Source of the DNA: Lactifluus volemus
Lineage: Eukaryota > Basidiomycota > Agaricomycetes > Russulales > Russulaceae
Length of the DNA stretch: 64,000 bases
NCBI GenBank assembly: GCA_022376515.1
Contig: WTXI01000001.1
Location: forward strand, 496,001 to 560,000
Direction of reading: 5' to 3'
The notes under the pieces were generated by a model that had not been told where the DNA came from, ran no database searches, and worked only from the letters and a program-made list of their open reading frames with translations. Below are positions 1 through 11,418 of the stretch, piece by piece (within the stretch, counting starts at the first letter, position 1; each line of letters begins with the position of its first letter). The translations under genes were made by a program, and so were the position numbers.

Positions 1-1
1 C

Positions 2-142
2 ACGGAAGAATCGCCGGCAGACAAGCGACCTGTCACGAGAGCAAAGGTGGAGGAGATTCAGCGGCCCGAAACGCCTGAGCCGAGTTCACCCGCCAAGGGT
101 GGCCTGACCACACTTCTCGGGGGATGGTGGGGGAGACGTTAG
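2..142 (+). CDS. 3' end of an unidentified protein-coding gene (partial)
   Basis: An open frame enters from the left edge and stops at TAG 140-142. Its 46 residues are charged and Pro/Ser-rich (a TPEPSSPAKGG stretch) and end in GGWWGRR. Nothing in this tail identifies a family. The frame has no internal stop and the composition looks coding rather than random, so I read it as the last exon of a plus-strand gene that starts outside the window. A chance open frame of this length is possible. Confidence 0.45.
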   Translation, partial: TEESPADKRPVTRAKVEEIQRPETPEPSSPAKGGLTTLLGGWWGRR

Positions 143-870
143 AAGTAGACAATCTGTATCTAATTCAGGCTAAAATCGCCGGAACCGTTGCGATCCGATC
201 CAGTTTCATTCATGCACATGCCATACACGCCAACACGCTGTATCCATGTCGACTAAATGCGTTTACATTACAGTTAATGGTGCTCACACTCACATCCTTT
301 GACATGCCTACATTGTGTGGTGTTCGATCGCCCCGAAGATGAGTTGGCGAATTGTCTACCTGCCCTACTTGTTGCGCTGCGCCGCAACACCCTTGCTCAA
401 ATTCGGCCGAACATCGTCCCGGAGATTTGAAGCCATACAACGTTTCCTTCATTGTCCCTCAACCGTTGCGTCAATGTCTTGTAATCCGAGGCAACAGTTA
501 TCTCCGTTTGTCCTCCTTTAGGACCTCGTCCGACTTGAAGAGCCAAAAGGGACCTGTGGAACACGAGTACAGCCGTGCGTAACGGAGCATTTGGAATCAC
601 CGACCTGAAGGGTCACCTAAGATGGGTGGAGGTGTGTCACTAGAATTTTTGGTGAAGGTGACGGGACCAACCTTGATCGTGACGAGCACCCGACCATGCG
701 CCAACAACACCCGCCGCGCTACACACACCGCCGATCTGGACACCCTCCGAACTGCTTAGCGTGATCAGATATAGAAATTCGCAGGGAGATGAACCGATCG
801 AACCTCCACTGGTCGTGGCGGTTATACATTGAAACCTGAAAGAAGATAGACGTGAGCTATATGTAGAGTT
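143..870. other. intergenic, no gene seen
   Basis: This stretch lies between the end of the left partial gene and the 3' end of the F-box gene, so it is a 3'-3' spacer. The short ORFs in it overlap on both strands and show no recognisable motif. No tRNA or repeat was seen. Confidence 0.5.
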
Positions 871-2195
871 TTACTTATTCAGGTCGTGCCCGCGCACACT
901 ACTCACGAAGCTCCATCGAATATTTCCATCACTCATGACCTGAACGGTGCCACGAATCGTCCGATTGAGCAACTCATCAGAATTGAAGCCCCGCATTGTC
1001 CCCCCGAACATGATGGGAGGCCGTGACGGGTCTGGTAATGTCTCGAGCACGCTTGGATCACTCTCCACGGAAGTGATCCAGAGATTGAGTCGGAGCAGTC
1101 GCGACGCTTCTTGATACTCGTCGTTAAAGAAGGACGACTTCCAGCCAGAGGTCTGATTACAAAAAGGTCATGAGCCCAACTACCAAGCAGTAGGTTTCCT
1201 CAACAAACATTGAATCCTTCATTGATGGTTAGCTATTTCTTGCGCTCGGATCGAATGGGAACAAAGCTCACTAATCAAGTCTCTTCGAGCGCGCACTCAT
1301 TTATGGACTCTGCATGAACTCGGTGAAGCACTTAGGCGTACCGGTAGTCACAAAAGCAAACGACCCTCATCCAACGACCCTCTACTCCTGCCCAGTCGAG
1401 GGGAGATCGGTTGAGAGTTCCGGGGGCAGAGTAGGCACGACAAGCCTCCAGTCCATGAAGGGTCCCTTGGGGCCTGAACTCCTTGGGCCAGTGTACTCCA
1501 AAGTCGCGTAAGTTCATCGTGATCACCGTGACCATTGCATTTATGTGACCCCAATTAACACAATCAACAGCAGCATTGAACGGACCCCAATGCGTTTCTT
1601 CCGTGTAGTTCCGAAGATCGTATACATAGACCCTACTCATACGACGGAGGATCTTAAGCTTCTCAGGGTATGAGCCTGCATCGTGATCGAGTGAGAGAGC
1701 GAGATGGGCACGAAGCTGTTCAGCACCCGAAGAGAGGTGGTCCGAGCATGGGGGTTCAAATAATTTCAGCCTCAGGGATTGTTCGATCCAAGGGGACTCT
1801 CCGACGGTCAGAAAGTTGGTTACCCAGGAAATATTGTGAGAGGATTCGCGTGGGGCATAAGGTGCGGCCTCTTGAATGCACTCGAGCAGAACGTCGACGA
1901 ATTCGCGGCGGTCCCCGTCGCGTCGGGCTATCTGTTCCGCACGCACGCGCCGCTGAAGCTTCGCACGCCAATCCACTTTCACTTTCGAATGTGATGATGA
2001 GGATGCGGAGCCAGTTGAGAGACGAGGGTCGTCGAATGGATAACCGAGAAAGAGGGTGCGCCAGAGATATTGGTCGGATGAGGGATAAACGAGGGTATAT
2101 GCGCGGCGACAGGTTTGAGAAAATGCGGCGACACCTCTGGGATGAGAAAGGGAAAGGGTACGTTCTATCAGCTCTGGCGGTAAGATAGATATCAT
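871..2195 (-). CDS. F-box domain protein
   Basis: The start chosen is ATG 2193-2195, which places an F-box directly at the N-terminus (SILPPELIERTLSLSHPRGV, then FSQTCRRAYTLVY and LWRTLFLGYPFDDP). The F-box is the Skp1-binding part of SCF ubiquitin ligases; the rest would select substrates, which are unknown. Exon 1 ends near 1342 at a GTACGC donor. Exon 2 starts near 1157 after a TTGTAATCAG acceptor and continues to TAA 871-873. The C-terminal exon reads WKSSFFNDEYQEASRLLRLN and later GGTMRGFNSDELLNRTIRGT, a tail that resembles basidiomycete F-box proteins. Fungi of this class have many F-box paralogues, so no gene name is given. A longer in-frame start at 2306 exists but adds only unconserved residues. 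Confidence 0.75.
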
Positions 2196-2632
2196 GGACG
2201 GTGGTGGTCGCCCCGCGGTGGTTACGTCACGGCTCCAATTGCCGGTTGTAAAGATGCCCCTCTTGCCCTTAACCGAGTACAGTCGCAGCCTCTTAACCCA
2301 TACCAATCGGTGGACACCTTGGGTTATGGATTATGGGAGATTTAATGACATATGTATACTACAACATGGTCAGTGTCTCTATGTCTACTTGTGAGGGAAA
2401 TAATTACTCAGTTGCCGAACAGGTTCAGATTTCCAAATCTAGGGGCTGTCTTCACACTCAGGTGACCGGGCCGAATTCATCGAGAAATGGTCGTTACGTA
2501 AGCCAATTTCCTTACTTGTCACATCTTGGTCGGGTATCGTTATTAACTTATTTTCTCTGCGAAGAAGCTTGGGGACCGGAAAATCTATGGGTTTTAAGGG
2601 AGTATGGGTTGAGAGGGCTTCGGCTGTGCACC
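2196..2632. other. divergent intergenic region
   Basis: This spacer separates the start of the F-box gene (-) from the start of the prenylcysteine oxidase gene (+), so it should hold both promoters. I see no clear TATA box, repeat or RNA gene. Confidence 0.4.
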
Positions 2633-4552
2633 ATGCACAGAATATTCCCTCTGTCTTGATTGCAGCATCTGTCTCCCATGCATTTCAACTTCCATCCTAC
2701 ATTGGTGGTTTTTGGTCACAGACACCGCTCCTTCATTTGATACCGAATTACCGCGCTCCCCACGTGTCGCGATTATGGTGCAGGGGCTGGGGGCTCATCT
2801 GCGGCATTTTGGATTGCTAAAGCTAAGGAGCGCCACGGTCTTGACGTCGCGGTCGACATCTATGAGCGCAGCGACTACATCGGTGGTCGTAAGTCACTTC
2901 ATTTTTTTTGAATACCATACCAAGTCACTCAAAGGAAGTACTACGGTATACCCGTACAATGACACCGCCTACGAGCCCGTAGAACTTGGGGCGTCCATTT
3001 TTGTACAAGTCAATAAGAATATGCAGAGAGCGGTCCATGAGTTCAATTTATCTACCTACGGCTTTGATCAGGACAGCCCCATGGGTATCTGGGATGGGGA
3101 ACGATTCTTATATACGGTACGATTCTCGCCGCTAACTGCCTTGTCGTCTTAATTAATACCACCTCTGGTCCGGAAGGAGACGACAACGTGGCCTCTGCCC
3201 TCCTGGTTAAATACCGCCAAGTTTCTCTGAGGTACGGCTTTGGTTCACCGAAGAAAATGCGAGACATGTGAGTTGTCCAACTTTGCTCGTCTGTCAGAGT
3301 GCTGATTTGTGGAACAGCGTCCGATCCATGATAGACAAATTTGTCACTCTTTATGAATCAGATGTGCCATCATGGTCTTCGATCGAGAATCTCATCGAGG
3401 TTCTTGACTTGTCTGCGATGACTTCACAGACCGGCGCGGAGTACTTCCAAAGTCATGGCGTTTCTCGGAAGCTTGTGACTGAGATCATCGAAGCGGCTAC
3501 ACGCGTCAATTATGCTCAGGTCGGCACATTCTTAACTGGGCTTGCTCAGCCTAACTAGTGTCACGCAGAACGTCGATAGCCTGCATGGATTAGAAGCTGC
3601 TTGCTCTCTTGCAGCCTCTGGAGGGAAGACCGTCAAGGGAGGAAACTGGCAAATTTTTGATCAATTTGTAAAGCGGTCAGGCGCGCGTGTTTTCCTCAAG
3701 ACAGAGGTGAGCAAGTCTTTCTGTCCCCATTCCAAGGCACAACTCAAATGTTCATACCCCAACAGGTCGTTGGCATACAACGCCCGTCGGAGCATTTCTG
3801 GACCGTCATTACTCGGGACGAACGTCGCAATTATGACGCCGTGATTCTGGCCGCTCCTTATCACAGTTCTCGTATCTCCCTGCCAATAACCTATCATCTT
3901 TAATTCCGCCCCAACCTTATATCCATCTGCATGTCACCCTTCTCACGACTACTGCGGCGACCCCAAACCCTGAGTATTTTGGCTATAAACCAGGCGCCAG
4001 TGTTCCTACGACTATCCTGACAAGCTCTGAAGGTGCCCGTCAGGGTGGGAATGCCTCAGAATTCAACTCGGTGACGTATCACGGGCATGCCAAAAAGGAT
4101 ACTCAGATGAGTAAGGAATGGATCGTGAAGATATTCTCAATGGAACGTATCTCGGATGAATGGCTGGAAAACATGTTCCAAAGTCAAATTGGCTGGGTCT
4201 TTCGAAAGGAGGTATGTTTTATGCGTTTGTCTCTCACGTTGTCTGATGAAAATGGATCAAAGTGGGATTCATACCCTGTACTGCCTCCAACGGACAAGTT
4301 CCCGCCTATCAAACTTGATGAAGGTCTTTTTTACGTGAATGCATTTGAGCCGTAAGTGATGCTATCGATTGAATACTCGAAGATGCCGATGAGAACTGCT
4401 TCAGATTTATCTCTGCCATGGAGACCGAGACGATTGCTTCGCGCAACGTCGTAGATTTGCTTCTTCAAGAAAAGTTTAAGAGGGGTATATGCGGTATAGA
4501 ATACGGAGGGGAGATGAAAAAGGATAAATTCGTTTACGGGTGGGATTGTTGA
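2633..4552 (+). CDS. prenylcysteine oxidase / farnesylcysteine lyase, with frame breaks
   Basis: FAD-dependent enzyme that cleaves the thioether of prenylcysteines left after turnover of farnesylated and geranylgeranylated proteins. Visible parts: signal-peptide-like start (MHRIFPLS then LIAASVSHAFQ), Rossmann FAD motif GAGAGGSSAAFWIAKAK, then ERSDYIGGR, YPYNDTAYEPVELGASIF, FDQDSPMGIWDGERFLY and, in the prenylcys_lyase part, SLHGLEAACSLAASGGKTVKG. The last exon reads VDLLLQEKFKRGICGIEYGG and stops at TGA 4550-4552. Three -1 breaks fall near 2655, 2711 (T run) and 2776; the last lies inside the FAD motif, between RVAI and GAGAGG. The intron after FLYT (from about 3116) has no clear AG acceptor where the next homologous exon begins near 3161. 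The family assignment is firm. Whether the gene works depends on whether the breaks are real. The ERG5 gene follows after only 120 nt on the same strand. Confidence 0.8.
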
Positions 4553-4669
4553 GTTGATTTATTAACGAGAAATTGTGGACCGATTTCAGTAAGAGCCAAT
4601 CGGAAAGCGACCTTGCCATTCGACAATGACAACCAGTTTTCTTCAACTCGTTTCTTCTCTTTCCCAACA

Positions 4670-6453
4670 ATGTCTAACTCTTCCAATATTCAACTACCTC
4701 ATCTTCTATCCTCCGCCTCAATGCTGCCACCTGGACTTATACTACCCTCGTCATCATCTTGGCTCTCCTCGCTCTTGAGCAGTCCGTGTATCGATACAAG
4801 AAAAGGCACCTCCCTGGCGACAAATGGACTATTCCCATCATCGGTAAATTTGCAGATTCGATGAAGCCTACATTGGAGGGGTATATGAAGCAATGGGACT
4901 CTGGAGCGCTCAGCGCTCTTAGTGTTTTTAACATGTTGGCCTTTCGTCTCGGTTCCGGTATCGAAATTCATTCTCATCATTATTTATTAGATTCATTGTC
5001 ATGGCATCCAGTATGGAGTATTCTCGCAAGATTCTCAATCTCCAAGCCATGCAGAACCCTGCTGGTGAGTTCAGGGAAGCAAATTCTACGGCCAGATAAT
5101 TGGTATCGACCCTTTTCCCGCGGCTTGCATGGCTATTTTACATATCTCCTTTACAGGGTATTTTTGACTGGAAAGGAGCATGTAGCCTACCGTCGCGGTC
5201 TCAACAATCTCTTTACTCACAAGAGTCTTGGGTAATTTGGCATAACACTTCTCGCGTTGGATCTCTATTGCTCATGCCATCTCGATCGATCTAGGTTGTA
5301 CCTCAGTAATATGGATTCCGTCGCCGAAGGCACATCAAGAAATGGCTCACGGATGCCGCCGCGGACCCTTCCGAGAAAAGGATCATGATGACAGTGCGCG
5401 ATCTTAACATGGAGACTTCGCTGCGTGTCTTCTGCGGTAGTCACCTCCCCGATGAGGCACCGTGAAATTAGTGACAAGTATTGGGCCATCACTGTTGCTC
5501 TCGAACTGGTCAATTTCCCTTTGGCCCTTCCCGGCACCAAAGTCTATCGTGCAATCCAGGCCCGTAAAGTGGCCCTTTCTTGGCTCGAGCTCGCAGCCAA
5601 AAGAAGCAAGGAGGCAATGGCTCAAGGCAGACAACCGGACTGCCTGCTTGACGAGTGGGTCACCCTTCTCAACGACCCCGCTTACAAGGGCCGCAGGGAG
5701 TTTAGTGACAACGAGATGGCTATGGTTGTGTTCTCCTTCCTATTCGCTAGCCAGGACGCATGAGCAGTGGCTTGATCTATGGATTCCAACACCTCGCTGA
5801 CCACCCGGACATTCTTGCCAAAGTCCGTGAAGAGCAGAATCGTGTCCGCCCTGGCCAACCCGACAGACCTATGACCCTTGAGGATCTCGATCGGATGCCT
5901 TACCTCAAAGCTGTGGTTAAGGAGAGCCTTCGTGTGAAGCCTCCTGTCACCATGGTGGGTTATTCATTCTTATCCATACTTTGACCGTCGGCTGATCTGG
6001 CGTGTAGGTACCATACCGAGCCACCAAGCCGTTCCCTATTTCAGATAATTACACCGTCCCCGCTGGCAGCATGGTCATCCCCTCTTTCTATAATTCACTG
6101 CATGACCCCAAAGTTTTCCCCGATCCTGATACTCTCCTCCCTGAACGTTGGCTTGACTCGGAAAGCCCCGCAAACAAGCACCCGCAAAACTACCTCGTCT
6201 ATGGCGCCGGTCCTCACAAGTGCATCGGACTTGAGTATGCTAACATGAATATTGCCGTCGTACTCGCCTTGGCAAGCGAACTGACGGAGTGGGAACATGT
6301 TCGAACCACACAGAGTGATAAAGTTCAGTGAGTATCACGTCCCTTTTGTTTCGGCTGTCTTGATTGGTTGAACGATCATATTATAGGATCATTGCGACCA
6401 TGTTTCCGCAGGACGGCTGTTTACTCAAATTCACGCCTCGGCAACGCGCTTGA
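4670..6453 (+). CDS. ERG5: sterol C-22 desaturase, cytochrome P450 CYP61 (ERG5), multiply frame-broken
   Basis: P450 that introduces the C-22 double bond late in ergosterol synthesis, at the ER membrane. Signature stretches: KRHLPGDKWTIPIIGKFADS after an N-terminal membrane helix (TYTTLVIILALLALEQ), KQILRPDNW, VRDLNMETSLRVFCGSHLPD, the I-helix region SFLFASQDA, K-helix ExxR in VVKESLRVKPP, and haem loop YGAGPHKCIGLEYA with the Cys ligand. Introns can be read at about 5098-5157 and 5234-5294. The C-terminal exon ends CLLKFTPRQRA, TGA 6451-6453. I chose ATG 4670. The frame is broken near 4720, 5040, 5062, 5325 and 5761, each fixed by one added base, plus a break near 5459 in the other direction. 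Conservation between the breaks is intact, including all haem-binding residues. This argues for base-calling error in an essential-pathway gene over an old pseudogene, but it is not proof. Confidence 0.85.
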
Positions 6454-6582
6454 TTGAAAATGCTTAGATACCACGGATTCCTCATGTTTAGAATATAACT
6501 TTAATAACTTTAGTTAATGAATCAGGCGTGTGCACGTGATTTTCAGCGAACACGCGACGAGCGCTAAAGCGAACAAAGTTTG

Positions 6583-8667
6583 ATGCATCTTCCTCGTCGG
6601 GTACCATGGGCTACTCTCCTCGAGCTCGATCAGCTTTGCTCTTGGGTCTACTCGGAAGATGCAAATGATCGTTCTACAATATTTGCCATAGAAAGGGTGA
6701 GTACCGAGTGAATGAAAGATGGCTCGCCTTACACAGATCAAAGCTCTCTGCGTGGAAGTTTATGATGCCTCTCCCACACGCGCTGGAATCCCTCCTATCA
6801 CTCTTGGTCGCAATTCGTCAAGATAATCCTTCTGGTATTGGTCTATCTTCCTCGCTGTCTCTGCGGCAGAGCTATGCAACTGCAATCATCCGTCTCGTCA
6901 ACGGTCTCGTGGATCCACTCCAAATGGGGACCTACGCACGCTCCATACAATCCATCGCCACCCAGATTGGCCTCCCGGCTTGGCTTGTTGAACTGCGACA
7001 TGCTGCGACTCATGAAGACTTGCCGAGCCTCGAATTATTACGCGATGGGGCCAAGGAGGTGAGAACTGGTCCACACACTCTCGTCCTAAAACGAACCTAA
7101 ACCCTGTTTCGTTCAGTCTCTAACGTGGCTCCTACACAACTACTTTCTTCCTACATTGAACCCCACCTTTGAACATGCGCTACCACGACCGTCGATCCGA
7201 CCCTTGGAGCCACTGTTAATGCAGTACAAGAACCTGCTTAAAATCGTCTCGCGCGACGCGTCGCTGCGGCCCCGTCACGAGGCGGATATCTCCAGCGTGC
7301 TGCGCGAGATTGAGCGTTGGGTGTCCGAGGCCCGCGTAGCCGCATCTGCAGCTACGAACGAATTCGCTTGGGAATCCCGCGACGGTTATGAACTAGCAGC
7401 AGCCGCTGGAGGGTCCACAGGAAGAGCCGACGGTGGTTCTGATGAGCCCGAGCCCAGGGAGATTTGGGCTCTTGACCGGCTCTGCGAGGCTCTGCTCACC
7501 AGGGGCGCTTTAGTCCCCATCTCTCGCAAGTCCGTCTCGTCTCTTCCTTTCTTCCCCCCCTCCCCCCCTTTCCCCAATGAAAAATAAAATCATAATAGAA
7601 AAACACGTTCAGGTCCCGGGTGACTGATCGATTAAATTTTTTTCATTTTTCTAGAAAACGCGTATCCCAGAAAGGCTCGCATTATCCGCCATCCCCCCTG
7701 CTGACCATCTGGATACCCCTCCTCAAGAGCCTTATCGCAAATCATGCAAATTTCCACGCGGTGCTCGTTTCACACATCTTGACTCGGCTAATGGCAGATG
7801 ATCCTCACGACGACGAAAATGGCGATGGTGACGATGCAGTAGCGGTAGCGGCGGCAGAGAGGGCATCCTATGATGTCTGCCTGGCCGCGTGGGGTGCATG
7901 GCTCGTCGAGTGGCGCAGTACCGATGAGACAGATGTGGACATTGCCACACGCCGAGAGGACGCATTTTTCCAGCTGGTACAGACCACATTATCAGGAGGC
8001 CCCGAGCGCGGCGAAATATCACCCCACAATCACAACAAGTCCCAGCAGCTAGGGTGTGTCGGAGAGTTTATCTTGCCTATGAACGATGGATTAAATTAAA
8101 AAACAAAAAACAGTGCCCGGGCGCTGCTCACGGCGTTGGGCGTTGCGGACAGACGGCTAGCCGACATATCGGCCACCATGTTGAGTACCAATAATGCCCA
8201 AATCTCTTCTGAGGTAAGTTAGTGGTGGAGTCAAAAAAAAAACCCCCCGCATTAAATTACAATTACTACAGTTACATGATGACTCGACTTTATGGCGTGA
8301 AGAAGCGGACCTCGACTGATGGAGGCGCGGCTCAAAAAGGCTGTGCTGTTACTCTCTCCACCGACATCCGGAATTAAGATCCAGAAAAGTCCGGCGCACG
8401 AAGAGGAACGACGTTCCACCACCACCTCGAAGATACCCCGCTTGGATGAAGAGGAGACCACATGGTCCGCCCCACGGCATCTCGGCCTGAGTCATTCACT
8501 ACCACTGTTTCCAGGAACTGGGAGGGAATGGAGGAGGACGTGGTTGTGGCGGTGCAGATGGGCGTACCGGGCGTTGCGACAGAGAATCGCATGCCTGACG
8601 GGTGGCGCTTGGCCCCGAGGATAAATGGCAGGCGCCCGTGTCCCCGATGGGTGTATTCATAGATTAG
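6583..8667 (+). CDS. LAS1: LAS1-type pre-rRNA processing endonuclease
   Basis: Las1 works with the kinase Grc3 in the nucleolus to cut ITS2 during 60S ribosome assembly. The N-terminus MHLPRRVPWATLLELDQLCS and FAIERLSAWKFMMPLPHALE match the family. The HEPN nuclease motif RxxxxH is present as ELRHAATHED, so the active site looks complete. Exons read clearly at 6583-6696, 6744-7058, 7117-7529 and from 7655 (RVSQKGSHYPPSPLLTIWIP), with further short exons near 8115-8212 and from 8272. A highly acidic insert (DDENGDGDDA) lies mid-protein. The conserved C-terminus (GWRLAP, then EDKWQAPVSPMGVF) is reached only by correcting three -1 breaks near 8316, 8462 and 8615. Read literally the last frame ends at 8662; with the last break corrected it ends at TAG 8665-8667. 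Confidence 0.88.
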
Positions 8668-9066
8668 CGGGAAACTCAGTCTTTAACTTTAGGCAAGGGA
8701 CATACTTGGTTTCACGATAAGCGAAATGCAAATCGAGGGCTGAGATTGACAAGCAGGACTGACTTATTACTGTATTATTTGACAGCCCTTGACAGCAGAT
8801 GCTTATTCGTACGAGGTATATTGATATTTGTCATACCTGTCAATCCTGGTAGAATTTCAACAAAAAAAACGAAGGTGTAGATAACTGTCTGCTGTTCCCG
8901 AGATTGTACAGGAAAAAAAAACCTAGGTACCCGTAAATACAATGACTGAATGTGCCCACCAGCGACCGTCTAGTGGGTACCGTGAACCAGACAGAGGATA
9001 TAAAAAGTGATTAGCCAAATGGGAAAAAATAAAAATTAGATTCGAGGTCAGGATATCATTTGATCG
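8668..9066. other. intergenic, convergent 3' ends
   Basis: This A/T-rich spacer lies between the 3' ends of LAS1 (+) and the membrane glycoprotein gene (-). It contains several short A runs typical of 3' untranslated regions. No ORF or RNA gene is supported. Confidence 0.45.
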
Positions 9067-11034
9067 CTATCCAGGACGCGGTCCCCGTCCTTTCTGGGTA
9101 GCAGATCCAGCCGCTCTCCTGGGCTGGTCATGACCGTCCGAGGCACCACCGCTGCCACTGTTAGCATATCGTGGTGGAAGCTCGACAACGTCTGCATCCG
9201 CTTCCGTATATACAGTCACCGGGCACGTCCGCCATCGTGGTGCACGACGTATACATTCTGCCTCCGCCCCCCTCCAGAAGTGGACTGATCAACTGGATCA
9301 GAGCCTGAAGCGGAGGTGGCATCTGGAGCCGACGCAGGTGGGCTGGCCAGTGGGCCGCCAGAGAGGAGTGGGAAATGTGGATCACTGCCACCTGGGGTGG
9401 AGGACGGCATCGAGAACGGCTCAACGACGTATTCCAGCCCAGTGCACCGGCCATATTGGTGACGTTGGCAGATGTTACTTGACGGGAATTAGGACCAAAG
9501 CTAAGGTGGCTGTCGCGAATGAGATCTTCCCGCGCGTCGGACTTTCGCCGATTGCCACGGCAGCGTAAGAAAGCAAGTATCCCAGCTATACCAGCTATTA
9601 GGCCAACGACGACGCCACCCACCCCAGCACCTATCGTCCCGGCCATGTGCGATGATGAACCACCCCCACTGCATTCGATTAAGCGAGAATAAGGAATGAA
9701 TGGGGTTCGAAGCACACCTGTGATCTACGTTAAGGCATGAAGTGTCAACATTCTCGCCACTGTGTAATGGCCCCTGCACCCAACCGAGACCTTGGGAATC
9801 CATAAGTGAGATGAAAAAGGGAAAACCATGGGTCTAGTATCGGTCGCTTGAGAAGGATCCCGAGTGGGAGGGAATCGGGGAAACGCGCACCAATGAAATA
9901 GTCCAGTTGATAGGATCATTCGTGTGAGACGTAATGTTCAATGGTGGATGTAGAGTAGGGGCCACCTAGGTCTTATGTCACAATCCAAACAATATCTCGA
10001 AAAAAAATTATTACGGACAGTTAGCGTATAGGGTGGCGTGCCATTCTTAGGCTGGACTTGGATATCTGTACACTAGATGACCGCCACATTCATCATAAGG
10101 ATCGAAAACATGTTTCGGCTGACCGCACCTGCGGGGGCCAACCATACTGAGAGAAAGCACCGGTGACGACAAGAGCATTGACATCCAAGGGCGCAGATGC
10201 AGTCACATTCGGACAGGTCGCTGGGTTCAGCACTGTGGCAGTAGAATTGGGAATGACGGTGTACATGTTTTGGCAACCGCCTGACACCCCTGTTGAATCC
10301 CACTGACAGAACAGTGAGAAAGAATGAAACGAATTTTTTTGAATAAAACACAACGGACCATGCATATTTGATACTAGGCAGAAACAAGAAGAGTGATCAA
10401 TGATGTCCAGTCATCAAACCGGGATTATACCTGGGTTCCAGGGATCCAAGGGACTTGGAAATCCTGAAGAAGTGTAAGTAAATGGGTAACTTTACAAAGG
10501 CGCGCAATGACCGTACAAATTTTGTTCCACTACCTGCCGGTACAATGATGGGGACGGTGGAGCCTCTGTTGTGTACAGGGGTTAGGTATGAGAAGGATCC
10601 CAGGGTCAACCACGCACGAAGTGAAATTTGGAGATAATAAGGCGAGACGGGATTTGGCCTGAGGAAGCTGTTAACGGAAGGCAACTTGGGAACTGAAAAA
10701 TGGTGTTCGGCTCACCCAACGCCAGTAGACCCGCGCTCCCACGTTATAGACAAGGTCTCACACTGCTCTGTATTCTGTTTGTGAGTTGGGGAAACAACGA
10801 TCAAAGAAAAAGGCCACTGAACGGGTAACGGGTATCGGGATTGTCGTCCCCGGAGGATTCCAATCGAAGAGAAAGCCCTAAAAAATCGCAAGGTTTGAAT
10901 GACGAGAAAAAACGTTGTTAGGGGTACGAAACCTGAGGTAGAAATGTTGGTGATGACTTTGCTACAACTTGACTAAAATGCGAAGCGATAAAAAGCGACC
11001 AAAGAGCGGAGAGAAAAGGAACTGTGGAGAGCAT
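9067..11034 (-). CDS. single-pass membrane glycoprotein, Skg6/Wsc-like architecture
   Basis: Start ATG 11034 gives a signal peptide (MLSTVPFLSALWSLFIASHF, cleavage near VVA-KSS). Several small exons follow, encoding an extracellular part with NxS/T sites (IPNSTATVLNPATCPNVTAS) and strands such as DWNPPGTTIPIP and CETLSITW. One transmembrane helix follows (HMAGTIGAGVGGVVVGLIAG...), then a basic stop-transfer RCRGNRRK and a long Pro/Ser/Gly-rich cytoplasmic tail ending QKGRGPRPG, TAG 9067-9069. The order signal peptide, Ser/Thr-rich ectodomain, TM, disordered tail is common in basidiomycetes and recalls cell-wall stress sensors, but I recognise no named domain and infer no function. Two -1 breaks in the tail, near 9439 and 9220, are each bridged by one extra base in a G run. 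Exon borders between 9720 and 10900 are approximate. Confidence 0.6.
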
Positions 11035-11418
11035 GGAGACCCGTCGGTGGTAACGTCGAGAGAGAGGTTGGTGGGGGGGATGGAGAAGAAGGAAAGGGTC
11101 GAGAAAGGGTTTCGAGGGGTCGATTGAGATATAATATTGAAATTGGGAGAAAAGGACCATAACAAGTTAACTTACATGGCTCCGGGTCGTACCTGGATCA
11201 CACGTGGCACGGCCTCAACAATATCAACAATCGACTGAGGCATCGCTCTCGCGTGAGATGATCAAAAAGTCGTTATCATCCCCTTCTAACCCCGCCACCA
11301 CCACCCCCACAGGGATTCTGATCCATGTCGTATTCTCCCTTCAAACTTGATAAATGATACGATACAAAAAAAAAAATACGTGTCCCCCTGGGAACGACAA
11401 TAAGACTCGGAATGTATA
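11035..11418. other. intergenic between two minus-strand genes
   Basis: This spacer holds the promoter and 5' leader of the membrane glycoprotein gene and the 3' region of the exonuclease gene upstream of it. A short A run is present near 11365. Nothing else is recognised. Confidence 0.4.

Noticed and set aside
1670..2188. 172-codon plus-strand frame, Arg-rich
   Set aside because: Lies wholly antisense to the F-box coding exon and has the composition expected of a shadow frame.
4670..6453. P450 next to other enzymes as a secondary-metabolite cluster
   Set aside because: Motifs identify CYP61/ERG5 of sterol synthesis, and the neighbours are a prenylcysteine oxidase and an rRNA-processing gene. 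No synthase, transporter or regulator is nearby.
4670..6453. ERG5 as a confirmed pseudogene
   Set aside because: The breaks share the signature seen in many other genes here and all catalytic motifs remain, so error is at least as likely.
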